Notes: generated by a model from the sequence alone, not told the origin. Shown: positions 1 to 7,846, numbered from the stretch's first letter. The stretch is DNA of 64,000 nt from Kaistella antarctica (GCF_900109615.1 NZ_FOIX01000002.1:558001-622000), one strand, 5' to 3'. Program-made: numbers and translations.

Positions 1-1
1 A

Positions 2-166
2 GTAGGCTGCGTGAAAAAAGTAGTCACTGAAATGGCAGTTTTAGAAGTCACCCCAAACGGTTTTAAACTTTTGGAAAGAGCGCCTGGGGTTTCTGTTGAG
101 GATATTGTAAAATCTACGGAAGCTGATTTAATCATCGAAGGAGAAATCCCTGAAATGCAGTTTTAG
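2..166 (+). CDS. CoA-transferase subunit B, C-terminal end (partial)
   Basis: Only the last 54 codons are present; the gene begins before the window. The translation contains VVTEMAVLEVTPNGFKL followed by LLERAPGVSVEDIV, the ending expected of the beta subunit of 3-oxoacid (succinyl-CoA:acetoacetate) CoA-transferases, which move CoA between succinyl-CoA and a 3-oxoacid in ketone-body or short-chain acid use. The catalytic glutamate lies upstream and cannot be checked. The alpha-subunit gene is expected just before the window. A strong hairpin terminator follows the stop codon. Which substrate is used (acetoacetate or another acid) cannot be told from this fragment. Confidence 0.8.
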   Translation, partial: VGCVKKVVTEMAVLEVTPNGFKLLERAPGVSVEDIVKSTEADLIIEGEIPEMQF

Positions 167-190
167 CATCAAATCATTTGATATACAAAG

Positions 191-222
191 AAATCCTTTT
201 CAGTTTTGAAAAGGATTTTTTT
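191..222 (+). terminator. Rho-independent terminator after the CoA-transferase gene
   Basis: A perfect 11-bp stem, AAATCCTTTTC (191-201) with GAAAAGGATTT (208-218), has a 6-nt loop and is followed by a T run. It lies 25 bp after the stop codon. Confidence 0.85.
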
Positions 223-224
223 GA

Positions 225-335
225 TCTCGCAGATTCAGCAGATTTAAAATTGGAACGAATTCGATCTGCGTTATCAGCTAAATCTTCGGGATAATTTATT
301 TTATTGAGATCCTTCCTTCGTCAGAATGACAAAAA
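225..335. repeat. Dispersed intergenic repeat fragments
   Basis: The segment holds two stretches that read like dispersed intergenic repeats: a CGCAGATTCAGCAGATTT / TCTGCGTTATCAGC stretch (about 228-285) and GAGATCCTTCCTTCGTCAG followed by AATGACAAA (about 306-333). Similar strings are, as far as I recall, common between genes in flavobacteria. Within this window I see no second full copy, so the call rests on recall. Confidence 0.35.
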
Positions 336-375
336 CATATCTTCCGATCTTGCAGGAAAAATAATCAGAAAATAA

Positions 376-1119
376 TTACTTCAAAATTTCTTTCAAAAAC
401 ATCAAAGTATGATTCCAAGCTCTCATCGCCATCACTGGATTATAATCTTTTGATTCCGGATTTGTAAAAGTATGTTTAGAATTTGCATAGGTAATGATTT
501 GCCAATCTGCTTTTCCATCCTCCATTTCCTTCACCAGTTGCGCATAATCTGCGGCAGAAACACTCTCATCATTAGCCGGATGTTCCACCAGAATTTTCGT
601 GGAAAGCATTTGATTTGGTCTGGCTGCATCTTTACCTAAACCTCCATGGATCGACACCACGCCGGCAACTGGCATATTGGCTCGAGCAGTTTCCAAAGCA
701 CCGCTTCCCCCAAAACAATACCCTATAACCGCAATTTTTTCTGGATTAGCGCCACTTTTTTTCAGTTGATCCAAAGCAAGAGAAATCCGTTTCTGATACG
801 CTTCGAAGTTCTGTTTGTAATATCCAGCCGCTTTTCCAGCAGAAGCATTATCGGTCGGAATGTTTCCTTCTCCATAAATATCAGCGATGAAAGCAATGTA
901 ACCTTGTTTTTCTAATTCTGCCGCAGCCATTTTTGCTTCCTCATCAATACCTTTCCAAGCCGGTAAAATCAAAACTCCCGGCAGTTTTTTTCCTGCATTG
1001 GAAGTCATCAAGCCGTTAAGTTTTTGTGTTCCGTCTTGATAAGAAACTTTGTTGAGTTTTTGACTGAAAACATTACTTGACGCCAAAAAGAGTCCTGCTA
1101 AAAAAAGTGATCGTATCAT
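376..1119 (-). CDS. Secreted dienelactone hydrolase family protein
   Basis: This 247-residue alpha/beta hydrolase begins with a signal peptide (about residues 1-19, MIRSLFLAGLFLASSNVFSQ), so it probably acts in the periplasm. The nucleophile elbow is GYCFGG with Cys135, the cysteine nucleophile typical of dienelactone hydrolases; Asp184 and His216 (SKHTFTNP) are placed to complete the triad. The family hydrolyses lactones and esters such as dienelactones, but many Bacteroidota members have unknown substrates. It is a lone gene with no operon partner. The assignment to the family is firm; the substrate is unknown. Confidence 0.85.
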   Translation of the reverse strand: MIRSLFLAGLFLASSNVFSQKLNKVSYQDGTQKLNGLMTSNAGKKLPGVLILPAWKGIDEEAKMAAAELEKQGYIAFIADIYGEGNIPTDNASAGKAAGYYKQNFEAYQKRISLALDQLKKSGANPEKIAVIGYCFGGSGALETARANMPVAGVVSIHGGLGKDAARPNQMLSTKILVEHPANDESVSAADYAQLVKEMEDGKADWQIITYANSKHTFTNPESKDYNPVMAMRAWNHTLMFLKEILK

Positions 1120-1294
1120 TATTTGTTATTTTTATTTTAGGTTAAAATTACACACAAAGTTCCTTACGTTACCAGAAAAATTTAAAATGATTTTCATTGA
1201 TTTTATTAATGATTGGAAAGAGAATTGTAAAAGTAAAACAGTAAATAGAATGACCAAGGCAATTATTAGAGTTAAATTAAATTACGCTCTAAAT

Positions 1295-1302
1295 TAAATT
1301 TG
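1295..1302 (+). promoter_or_regulatory. Candidate -7 box for the cupin gene
   Basis: TAAATTTG fits the Bacteroidota consensus TAnnTTTG and lies 28 bp before the cupin start. No clear TTG -33 element was found at the usual spacing, so this is tentative. Confidence 0.4.
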
Positions 1303-1329
1303 TAATTTTAAACCTCTTAAAAAATAATC

Positions 1330-1689
1330 ATGTCAAAATTTGAAATACAAAAATCACCATTCATTGTTCCCACCACCGATGGAAAACTCATCGAAGAGAT
1401 CTGGGGAAACTCAACCGATCATTCAAATATCTCAATTGCGCACATGGTGGCACCGCCACACTGGAGCGAACCTTTTCAAACGCCAGAATTTGATGAGTTC
1501 ACTTACATTATCAATGGAAAAAAGCAATTTGAAATTGATGGAGAAATTGTCGTTTTAGAAACTGGTCAAAGCATTATAATTGAAAAGGGAGCGCGCGTAA
1601 AATATAGCAATCCGTTTGAAGATCCTTGCGATTATTTAGCGATTTGCCTTCCTGCTTTTTCGATGGATTTAGTTAATAGGGAAGAGTAG
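1330..1689 (+). CDS. Small cupin-domain protein
   Basis: A 119-residue protein with one cupin fold. The PEFDEFTYIINGKKQFEIDG segment (about residues 51-71) matches the first cupin strand pair, and ETGQSIIIEKGARVKYSNP matches the second. In many cupins the metal is bound by two or three His and a Glu; here the first motif has Glu and Phe/Tyr rather than a His pair, so metal binding is doubtful. Function is unknown; ethanolamine-utilisation EutQ-like and sugar-binding cupins are comparable small proteins. A hairpin shared with the convergent HAD gene follows. Confidence 0.75.
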   Translation: MSKFEIQKSPFIVPTTDGKLIEEIWGNSTDHSNISIAHMVAPPHWSEPFQTPEFDEFTYIINGKKQFEIDGEIVVLETGQSIIIEKGARVKYSNPFEDPCDYLAICLPAFSMDLVNREE

Positions 1690-1717
1690 GATATTGTCAT
1701 TGTTAACGCAGCAACGC

Positions 1718-1757
1718 GAAGTGAAAAATCTCTTATTTCGAAAAGGTTTTTCACTTC
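1718..1757. terminator. Bidirectional hairpin between convergent genes
   Basis: GAAGTGAAAAA (1718-1728) and TTTTTCACTTC (1747-1757) form a perfect 11-bp stem with an 18-nt loop. It sits between the convergent cupin and HAD genes and can serve both. Confidence 0.6.
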
Positions 1758-1819
1758 TATTTATTAAAATAAACTCTGAAAGTTCCTCGCCTCTAGAGAG
1801 GGATTTAGGTTGAGGGCAA

Positions 1820-2428
1820 TTAAAACTCAACTCCCAACTCTCCAAGTTCCCTTTCCAAATCGGTATCTTCTTTAATATGAACACACATAAATCCCAGACT
1901 TTGTGCAACTTCAATGTTTTTCGCGTTATCATCAATAAACACCGATTCTTCAGCTTTAATTTGGTAACGTTCCAATAAGACGTTCCATATTATTGGATTA
2001 GGTTTAATCAATTTTTCAGTTCCAGAAACTACGATTTTCCCATCAAATATTTGGAAGAAATCATAATTTTCTAAAGCGTAGGGAAAAGTTTCTGCTGACC
2101 AATTCGTCAAACCGAAAAGTTCATATTCTGAATGTTCGAGTTTTCTTAAAACAGCAACGTTAGCAGGAATATCAGACTTTAACATGGTCGTCCAGTTATC
2201 ATAATAAGCCCGAATTTCCATTTCCCAATCTGGATGTTTTGCCACCTGAATTTCCGTTCCTTCTGCTAAAGTCCGGCCGCGATCTTGTTCGCCATTCCAG
2301 TCATCGGTCACGATCTTTTTTAGAAAATGCTCCATCTTTTCATCATCCTTAAAATGATCCTTGAAAAAATAGCGCGGATTCCAATCCATCACCACGCCGC
2401 CGAAGTCGAAAATAATATTTTTAATCAT
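1820..2428 (-). CDS. HAD-superfamily hydrolase (YihX-like subfamily IA)
   Basis: A 202-residue haloacid-dehalogenase-fold phosphatase. Motif I is IIFDFGGVVMDWN with the nucleophile Asp8. The second Asp of the usual DxD is Gly, as in the YihX/epoxide-hydrolase-N-like branch. The motif II serine/threonine is in FGLTNWSAE (Thr about 117), motif III includes the KPNP lysine (about 143) and motif IV the acidic pair VFIDDNAKN (about 164-169). YihX of E. coli releases phosphate from glucose-1-phosphate; the substrate here is not known. The stop codon region of the next gene upstream overlaps its start by 8 bp, so the two minus-strand genes are probably co-transcribed. Confidence 0.85.
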   Translation of the reverse strand: MIKNIIFDFGGVVMDWNPRYFFKDHFKDDEKMEHFLKKIVTDDWNGEQDRGRTLAEGTEIQVAKHPDWEMEIRAYYDNWTTMLKSDIPANVAVLRKLEHSEYELFGLTNWSAETFPYALENYDFFQIFDGKIVVSGTEKLIKPNPIIWNVLLERYQIKAEESVFIDDNAKNIEVAQSLGFMCVHIKEDTDLERELGELGVEF

Positions 2429-2996
2429 TAAATACGTTTATTTTAATGTTGTTCTTGTTTCCTTTTATCGATTTTAATTTGCCTGACTTATATGGATAAA
2501 AGTTATCATGATAAGTGAAAGTGACGTTTCCAATAGACTTTATCTTTCCTTCTTCATGGGAATTAAATTGATCATAATACGTGAATTTTACGTCACCAAT
2601 TGATTTTACATTTCCTTTTTGATAGGAATAAAAACCGTCATAATAATCGAAGTTGAATTTATTAACGGTCTTCAATTTACCACTGCTGTAATCGTAAAAA
2701 TTATCGTAATACTCGAGATTATCATCTTTTGAATACGAAGATTTAGGATCTCTGTAGTCGATTTCTGTATCATTTTGAAAAGTGGCATTCGTATTATTGT
2801 TCAGCAGTCTTTTATCGCCTGAATGCAAATTTATTTGAAGCAAATTTCCTTTGGTATCAATAGAAATTGAAACATCATTTAAAACTAAATTGACAATCGA
2901 TTTAATACCATTTTGGTCAATAAAAATTTCTCTGATTTCTTGTGCCTGAATCGTTGAGAAACCACCTAAAAGTAAGAGGAGAGAAAGTTTTTTCAT
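2421..2996 (-). CDS. Secreted protein with repeated YYD-F-Y-G-K-KSIG units
   Basis: I do not recognise this family. The 191-residue product starts with a clear signal peptide (MKKLSLLLLLGGFSTIQAQ). The C-terminal half consists of about four units of some 23 residues with the pattern [F/Y]-[D/T]-YYD-x-F-Y-x-x-x-x-G-K-[L/V/I]-K-[S/T]-[I/V]-[G/N] (roughly residues 95-190), suggesting a beta-strand-rich, MORN-like or beta-solenoid-like structure. It overlaps the HAD gene by 8 bp. It could be an envelope-associated protein; no function can be assigned. Confidence 0.7.
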   Translation of the reverse strand: MKKLSLLLLLGGFSTIQAQEIREIFIDQNGIKSIVNLVLNDVSISIDTKGNLLQINLHSGDKRLLNNNTNATFQNDTEIDYRDPKSSYSKDDNLEYYDNFYDYSSGKLKTVNKFNFDYYDGFYSYQKGNVKSIGDVKFTYYDQFNSHEEGKIKSIGNVTFTYHDNFYPYKSGKLKSIKGNKNNIKINVFND

Positions 2997-3011
2997 GATT
3001 ATTTGTTCGAG

Positions 3012-3446
3012 TTAAAAATCAAATTGGCAAAATTCATACCTATTATCGACATACTTGGCAAAAATATGCTGCAATCCATTACTTAAAATAATTTCTTCTG
3101 CCTCCAAAATTGAATTATATCTCGCTGTTTGCTCAAAGGTTTTTTCTGTCAGTTTAATATGGGGCGCTTTACATTCCACCAAAATTTTAGCCGCCGTTTT
3201 TTCAGTAACCAGCAGATCAATTCGCTTCGTCGTTCCGTTCAGAACTAGTTTCTTCTCTAAAATTAAAGAGGACAAATTTCGACCCTTAACAAAGTGAAAA
3301 TAATGCACCCAATGTTGTCGCACCCATTCTTCGGGCGTGAGCAGGAACCATGACTTTCGACCCAAATCATAAATAAAAAACTTATCTTTGTCTCTCTTGA
3401 TTTGAAAGTCAAAATCCTCCTTAAAATTCAGTTTCGGCAGTTCCAT
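3012..3446 (-). CDS. HsdR_N_2-type nuclease-fold domain protein
   Basis: A 144-residue protein resembling the N-terminal nuclease domain of type I restriction enzyme R subunits (HsdR_N_2). The PD-(D/E)xK-like core is KRIDLLVTE (Asp about 77) followed by KILVECKAPH (Glu-x-Lys about 91-93) and a downstream QTARYN. No helicase part and no hsdM or hsdS neighbours exist here, so it is not a restriction system. It is divergent from holA with only 2 bp between the two start codons, an arrangement I recall as common in Bacteroidota, hinting at a DNA-maintenance role. The role is unknown. Confidence 0.75.
   Translation of the reverse strand: MELPKLNFKEDFDFQIKRDKDKFFIYDLGRKSWFLLTPEEWVRQHWVHYFHFVKGRNLSSLILEKKLVLNGTTKRIDLLVTEKTAAKILVECKAPHIKLTEKTFEQTARYNSILEAEEIILSNGLQHIFAKYVDNRYEFCQFDF
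3383..3390 (+). promoter_or_regulatory. Candidate holA promoter -7 box inside the divergent gene
   Basis: TATCTTTG matches TAnnTTTG and lies 58 bp before holA, inside the coding region of the divergent HsdR_N_2 gene. As the two start codons are only 2 bp apart, each promoter must lie within the other gene. Confidence 0.5.
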
Positions 3447-3448
3447 TT

Positions 3449-4483
3449 ATGAAAGAATTAGATTTAATCCTCAAAAATATCAAAAATAAAGAGCTTTTAC
3501 CTATTTATTTTTTTCATGGTGAAGAACCTTTTTTTATGGACGTGGCTTTGAAGTCATTTGAAAACGATGTTTTAGAGGAAGATGAAAAGGCTTTTAATCA
3601 AACGGTCGTTTATGGAAAAGACACCACTTTTTCCGAAGTGCTTTCTCTCGCAAGGCAGTTTCCCATGATGGGCGACAAGCAGGTGATCATCATAAAAGAA
3701 GCTCAAGATATTACCCTGACAGATCCCGAAAGTAAAGCTTTGCTCGCCTATGTTGAAAATCCGGCAGAATCCACCCTTTTAGTTATCGCTTATAAGTACA
3801 AAAAAGTAGATGCTCGAAAAGCATTTGCCAAAATTTTGACCAAAAAGAAAATGATTTTTCTAAGTGAAAAAATCAGGGATTACAATATTGCCAAGTGGAT
3901 CGATGGTGAAATCAAAGCAATTGGACTCAAGGCTAAACCCAATATTCCGACTTTGCTGGGCGAGTATTTAGGGACCGATTTATCGCGGATTTCCAACGAG
4001 TTGCAGAAATTGAAAATGATTTTAAAAGAAGGCGAATTGCTGGATGAAAAAATCATTGAAACGAATATCGGAATCAGCAAAGATTTTAACGTTTTTGAAC
4101 TGATCAAAGCTCTTGGAAAAAAGGACGAAATCAATGCTTTCAAAATCGCTCACTATATGGGTAAATCAAAAACGCACACTTTGGTCATGACGATTGGAAA
4201 TCTGTATAACTTTTTCTCCAACCTCATTATTTTTCAGACCATGAAAGGCGAGTCGCCCCAAAATCAGGCCGCCGCTATGGGAATAGCTCCTTTTTTCCTG
4301 ACGCAGTTTGCAGACGCATCCCGCTTCTATTCTCTGAAACATTGCACGCGGGCCATTTCTATTTTACGCGAAATTGATCTGAAAAGCAAAGGTTTGGGCG
4401 CCATTAATATGACCGATAATGATTTGCTGACGGAGCTGGTTTACAAAATTTTACATATTGATCAGTATAAAGTAAAGGTTTAA
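3449..4483 (+). CDS. holA: DNA polymerase III subunit delta
   Basis: The 344-residue product has the length and layout of HolA, the clamp-loader subunit that opens the beta sliding clamp in the pentameric loader. The N-terminal AAA+-like domain begins with the typical YFFHGEEPFFMDVALKSFEND, including the degenerate P-loop region used for clamp contact, and the middle holds the NELQKLKM helix seen in delta subunits. The C-terminal collar domain ends in LLTELVYKILHI. The ATG is only 2 bp from the divergent gene start. It is essential for chromosome replication. Confidence 0.93.
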   Translation: MKELDLILKNIKNKELLPIYFFHGEEPFFMDVALKSFENDVLEEDEKAFNQTVVYGKDTTFSEVLSLARQFPMMGDKQVIIIKEAQDITLTDPESKALLAYVENPAESTLLVIAYKYKKVDARKAFAKILTKKKMIFLSEKIRDYNIAKWIDGEIKAIGLKAKPNIPTLLGEYLGTDLSRISNELQKLKMILKEGELLDEKIIETNIGISKDFNVFELIKALGKKDEINAFKIAHYMGKSKTHTLVMTIGNLYNFFSNLIIFQTMKGESPQNQAAAMGIAPFFLTQFADASRFYSLKHCTRAISILREIDLKSKGLGAINMTDNDLLTELVYKILHIDQYKVKV

Positions 4484-4494
4484 AAATTTATTTT

Positions 4495-4600
4495 TTTGGG
4501 CGACTATTTCCGCCCTCCATTCCCGCTTTTTTGCTCCACTACGTTCCGCAAAAAGAGCTCCATTCAGGTCAGGTCGCAGGCATTGCACCCATTCATCGAT
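4495..4600. repeat. Intergenic hairpin-bearing repeat-like segment
   Basis: The 143-bp gap after holA holds a GC-richer stretch (GGGCGACTATTTCCGCCC, then CTTTTTTGC ... GCAAAAAG) with two potential hairpins and a CATTCAGGTCAGGTCGC tail. It looks unlike the AT-rich spacers around it and resembles the composite spacer repeats seen at 50190-50275. Its status as a dispersed repeat is an inference. Confidence 0.35.
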
Positions 4601-4626
4601 ATTGCTAAAAATAAAAGAATTCATCC

Positions 4627-5388
4627 ATGAAAAAACTACTTTATTTTTCTTTGTTCCTATTTTTTTTATCTTGTAAAACGACGGCTATTTCCGCTGCCGA
4701 AGATTTGCACCAACCAACAAAAGCCGTTGATTATTTTGACGCTACACGCGATCGAAAAATTCCAGTCGCCTTTTATTATCAAAAAAGTTTGAACCTGAAG
4801 AAAACTCCTGTACTTATTTTTAGTCATGGATATGGCAGGAATAATCCCGACAGCAATTTAGATTATCACTATTTGCTCAGCAATTTAGCACAAAACGGCT
4901 ATTTTGTAGCCAGTATTCAGCATGAACTGCCAACCGATGATTTGGTTCCAGTTGAAGGGAAGCCGCAAGTGGTACGACGTCCGAACTGGGATCGAGGTGC
5001 CGAAAATATAGCGTTTGTGCTTCAACAGTTAAAAATAGATTTTCCATATTTAGATTATCAGAAAGTGGCGATTTCCGGACATTCGAATGGGGGAGATATG
5101 AGTGTTTTATTTGCAGAAAAACACCCTGATAAAGTTTGGAAACTGATTACTTTAGATCAGAGAAGATATCCTTTTCCACACCTTTCAAAACCGAAGATTT
5201 ACTCGCTGCGTTCCAGCGACCAACCTGCCGATGAAGGCGTTTCGCCAACTTTAGTAGAGCAGAAAAAGTTAGGTATGACGATCATTAAACTTCCGAATAC
5301 CATTCATAACGATATGGATAAAAGCGGAACCTTAGACCAGAAAAAGGAAATTCTAACTTACATTTTAAAATTTCTAGATGAATACTAA
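4627..5388 (+). CDS. Lipoprotein alpha/beta hydrolase
   Basis: A 253-residue protein with a lipoprotein signal (MKKLLYFSLFLFFLSC; lipid-modified Cys16), so it is membrane anchored. The alpha/beta hydrolase core shows the oxyanion-region strand VLIFSHGYG and the nucleophile elbow ISGHSNGGD with the catalytic Ser in GHSNGG (about residue 153). A conserved His near the C terminus (NTIHNDM) is a good triad candidate. It resembles dienelactone-hydrolase/chlorophyllase-like esterases. Substrate is unknown. It stands alone between holA and trxB. Confidence 0.8.
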   Translation: MKKLLYFSLFLFFLSCKTTAISAAEDLHQPTKAVDYFDATRDRKIPVAFYYQKSLNLKKTPVLIFSHGYGRNNPDSNLDYHYLLSNLAQNGYFVASIQHELPTDDLVPVEGKPQVVRRPNWDRGAENIAFVLQQLKIDFPYLDYQKVAISGHSNGGDMSVLFAEKHPDKVWKLITLDQRRYPFPHLSKPKIYSLRSSDQPADEGVSPTLVEQKKLGMTIIKLPNTIHNDMDKSGTLDQKKEILTYILKFLDEY

Positions 5389-5492
5389 AACAAGAGAATT
5401 GACAAAATTCATCGCTAAAAGCTTCGTTACCCCAAAATAAATCACGATTTTTGAAAACTTTAAAATAGTACTTATAAATTTAATTTTCAATA

Positions 5493-6434
5493 ATGGAAGA
5501 CAATATTTTAGACTGTGTGATTGTAGGATCTGGACCAGCTGGGTTTACGGCCGCAATCTACGCTGCTAGAGCTGACTTAAAACCTGAATTATTCACTGGT
5601 CTGGAGCCAGGAGGACAACTAACTACAACAACCGAAGTTGATAATTTCCCAGGTTATCCTGATGGAGTTACAGGTCCGCAAATGATGATGGATTTGCAAA
5701 AACAAGCCGAAAGATTTGAAACTAAAGTTCATTATGAAATGATCACCAAAGCTGAATTCTCTGAGGAAGTTGGCGGTGTTCATAAGTTATGGGCGGGTAA
5801 CAGAGAAATATTGGCTAAGTCGGTTATTATTTCAACCGGAGCCACGGCAAAATATTTAGGTCTTGATGATGAGAAAAAATATATGGGTGGTGGAGTTTCT
5901 GCTTGTGCAACATGTGACGGATTTTTCTACAAAGGAAAAGATGTAATCGTTGTTGGAGCTGGAGATACCGCGGCAGAAGAAGCAACCTATTTAGCAAAAT
6001 TGGTCAATAAAGTAACCATCTTGGTACGTAAGGATTACATGCGTGCGTCCAAAGCGATGATTCACCGAGTGAATAATACGGCTAATATCGAAGTGAGATT
6101 CAACCATGAATTGATCGGTATTGAAGGAGAAAATAATTTAGTCGAAAGAGGAGTAGTGATCAATAATCTAACTCAGGAAACTTGTACCATCGGCGTTCAC
6201 GGAATATTTATCGCCATTGGTCACAAACCCAACACAGAAGTATTTGCAGGGCAAATTGATTTGGACGAAAACGGATATATCAATACGATTGCCGGGACCT
6301 CAAAAACAAATTTACCAGGTGTTTTTGCTGTAGGTGATGTTCAAGACAGCCATTATCGACAAGCAATCACCGCTGCCGGAAGCGGATGTATGGGCGCCAT
6401 GGATTCAGAAAAATATCTGGGAGAGTTAGTATAG
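5493..6434 (+). CDS. trxB: Thioredoxin-disulfide reductase
   Basis: At 313 residues it matches bacterial low-molecular-weight thioredoxin reductase, which passes electrons from NADPH through FAD to thioredoxin. The FAD dinucleotide fold is VGSGPAGFTAA (residues 11-21), the redox-active disulfide is Cys138-Ala-Thr-Cys141 in SACATCDG, the NADPH fold is VVGAGDTAAEEA, and the C-terminal FAD motif is GVFAVGDVQD. The surrounding genes are unrelated. The protein is cytoplasmic and central to thiol redox balance. Confidence 0.96.
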   Translation: MEDNILDCVIVGSGPAGFTAAIYAARADLKPELFTGLEPGGQLTTTTEVDNFPGYPDGVTGPQMMMDLQKQAERFETKVHYEMITKAEFSEEVGGVHKLWAGNREILAKSVIISTGATAKYLGLDDEKKYMGGGVSACATCDGFFYKGKDVIVVGAGDTAAEEATYLAKLVNKVTILVRKDYMRASKAMIHRVNNTANIEVRFNHELIGIEGENNLVERGVVINNLTQETCTIGVHGIFIAIGHKPNTEVFAGQIDLDENGYINTIAGTSKTNLPGVFAVGDVQDSHYRQAITAAGSGCMGAMDSEKYLGELV

Positions 6435-6439
6435 GCAGA

Positions 6440-6475
6440 AGAACCAAGTGAAAAGAGCCAAGTAAACAGTAAAAG
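6440..6475 (+). repeat. Heptad-periodic A-rich spacer tract
   Basis: Imperfect 7-bp units (AGAACCA AGTGAAA AGAGCCA AGTAAAC AGTAAAA) follow the trxB stop. The same unit set recurs at about 61652-61682 between pyrB and carA. See also the heptamer tracts at 6521, 12807 and 52499. Confidence 0.5.
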
Positions 6476-6520
6476 AAATTTAGTTTTTATCATCCAAACC
6501 TTATTTTGATAACTTATTTT

Positions 6521-6548
6521 CTAATACCTAATACCTAATACCTAACAA
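6521..6548 (+). repeat. Heptamer tandem repeat CTAATAC
   Basis: Three exact copies of CTAATAC and one degenerate unit (CTAACAA) directly precede the crcB reading frame. Confidence 0.75.
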
Positions 6549-6551
6549 CCA

Positions 6552-6917
6552 ATCAGAAACCTCATCTACATATTCATAGGAGGCGGATTAGGAAGCGTAC
6601 TGCGCTTCCTAATTTCGAATTATACCCAAAAGGTTTGGAATGTGAATTCATTTCCGATGGGGACTTTTGTGGTAAATATTATTGGGTGTTTTTTGATAGG
6701 CGTTCTTACCTCTTACTTTATCAAGGTTGACAATTCCTTAAAGTTCCTTTTCATTACTGGTTTTTGTGGTGGGTTTACGACCTTCTCCACTTTTTCCGCT
6801 GAGAACCTTTCTTTATGGCAAAGTGGAAACTATTCCATCTTGTTAATCTATATTGCTTTGAGTGTATTAGTGGGCTTATTGGCTGTATATCTTGGTTTAC
6901 AGCTGGTGAAGAATTAA
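6552..6917 (+). CDS. crcB: Fluoride ion channel CrcB/Fluc, apparent ATC start
   Basis: The conserved product forms a dual-topology dimeric channel that expels fluoride. The frame encodes the family N terminus IRNLIYIFIGGGLGSVLRF, the pore-region GCFLIG, and the GFCGGFTTFSTFS motif with the conserved Phe box and Na+-site Thr residues, and four membrane segments. A GTG at 6642 would give only 91 residues and cut off the first membrane helix. The open frame begins after a stop at 6543-6545, and no ATG, GTG or TTG exists before the GGG motif; ATC at 6552 is exactly where the family's ATG should be. So either ATC is used as a start or the start codon has been lost by one base change. No fluoride riboswitch was seen. 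Confidence 0.75.
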   Translation: MRNLIYIFIGGGLGSVLRFLISNYTQKVWNVNSFPMGTFVVNIIGCFLIGVLTSYFIKVDNSLKFLFITGFCGGFTTFSTFSAENLSLWQSGNYSILLIYIALSVLVGLLAVYLGLQLVKN

Positions 6918-6962
6918 TTTTCGCTTTGATAATGAAGCCTTTAAATTTTTTTTCGAAAATAA

Positions 6963-6994
6963 TTTGGTCACTATCGAAAAGGTCTTTATATTTG
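6963..6994 (+). promoter_or_regulatory. Promoter of tRNA-Ser
   Basis: A TTTG -33 element (6963-6966), a 20-bp spacer and TATATTTG (6987-6994) match the Bacteroidota housekeeping promoter. The tRNA begins 31 bp after the -7 box. Confidence 0.75.
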
Positions 6995-7025
6995 CACCAC
7001 TGAAAAAGAGAAATCTATTTTAGTT

Positions 7026-7110
7026 GGAGAACTGGCAGAGTGGTCGATTGCGGCAGTCTTGAAAACTGTTGACTGTAACAGGTCCTGGGGTTCGAATCCC
7101 TAGTTCTCCG
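7026..7110 (+). tRNA. tRNA-Ser (anticodon UGA)
   Basis: The 85-nt sequence has a 7-bp acceptor stem (GGAGAAC with GTTCTCC), discriminator G, the anticodon arm GCAGT-CTTGAAA-ACTGT with anticodon TGA at 7060-7062, a long variable arm as in class II tRNAs, and a TTCGAAT T-loop. CCA is not encoded. It has its own promoter and terminator. Confidence 0.96.
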
Positions 7111-7122
7111 CCCAACAATAAG

Positions 7123-7156
7123 ATAACCCGTTGTATTACAGCGGGTTATTTTTTTT
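7123..7156 (+). terminator. Terminator of tRNA-Ser
   Basis: ATAACCCG (7123-7130) pairs with CGGGTTAT (7142-7149) and is followed by eight T residues, 12 bp after the tRNA. Confidence 0.9.
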
Positions 7157-7846
7157 GTAAAAAATTATTTTAGGTTTTACCATTTTCACTTCTGTATAAT
7201 TCTCATTTAATAACGATTTGAGAGTAATTCAATATATAATTAGCGGCTTAATTTATATTTTTTCCAAATTTTCAATTATAATGTAGAAATCCCTCTTAAC
7301 TACTTTCAATGCAAGCTGCCTTATTGATGATTTGGCGTATTAAGACATTCCTAATTTGAGTTGGATTAAGGAAATGCAGGAGCACCTAGAATCTTCTCTC
7401 GAAGATCATGTTAAGTTGCAAACAAATAGTAGCTTTCGAAGAAAATGAATAGTTAAAAGGAAATTATTTTTTAAATCAATTGCAACATTGTATTAATATA
7501 GAAATCACTCTTAATTAAACATAGAAATCTTTTAATTCGCTAACCTCAAATATGTTTGTTTTGATAAAAACTTTCTAGAAATCTCCTAACTAATAAAATC
7601 TGTTGCTATCCGGAATTTTAGATATCTAAATTTTCAAACGGCAAGTAATGTAGATTAAAGTTGACTGACTTTATTTCTAAGGTAGGATGGACAGGATCGA
7701 TATCTTCGTTAAAAATATTTAGCAGTGATAATATTTAATTAGTTCATAGATTTTTTAAATATAAAATTGAAAATTATTCATTTATCTTTATCACTACAAA
7801 ATTTGAGAATTAAAATTGCAGTCTAGCGCACATTGCCAAGAAAAAG
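7157..7846. other. AT-rich gene-free stretch downstream of tRNA-Ser
   Basis: No convincing gene was found in these 690 bases. A short open stretch at about 7358-7450 reads NLSWIKEMQEHLESSLEDHVKL and so on with protein-like composition before stopping, and may be the remnant of a lost gene. No copy of the tRNA 3' end was noticed here, so there is no direct sign of an attachment site. Confidence 0.4.

Noticed and set aside
646-915. Plus-strand 89-codon frame inside the dienelactone hydrolase gene
   Set aside because: It is the shadow of a well-supported gene on the other strand.
3012-3446. Restriction-modification system
   Set aside because: Only the small HsdR_N_2-like domain is present; no helicase, methyltransferase or specificity subunit nearby.
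6440-6551. Fluoride riboswitch before crcB
   Set aside because: The conserved fluoride aptamer core (GGNGATGGNGTTCNCC type) is not present; the space is filled by heptamer tracts.
7103-7130. Possible attachment site at the 3' end of tRNA-Ser
   Set aside because: No second copy of the tRNA end was noticed in the window and no integrase gene is present.
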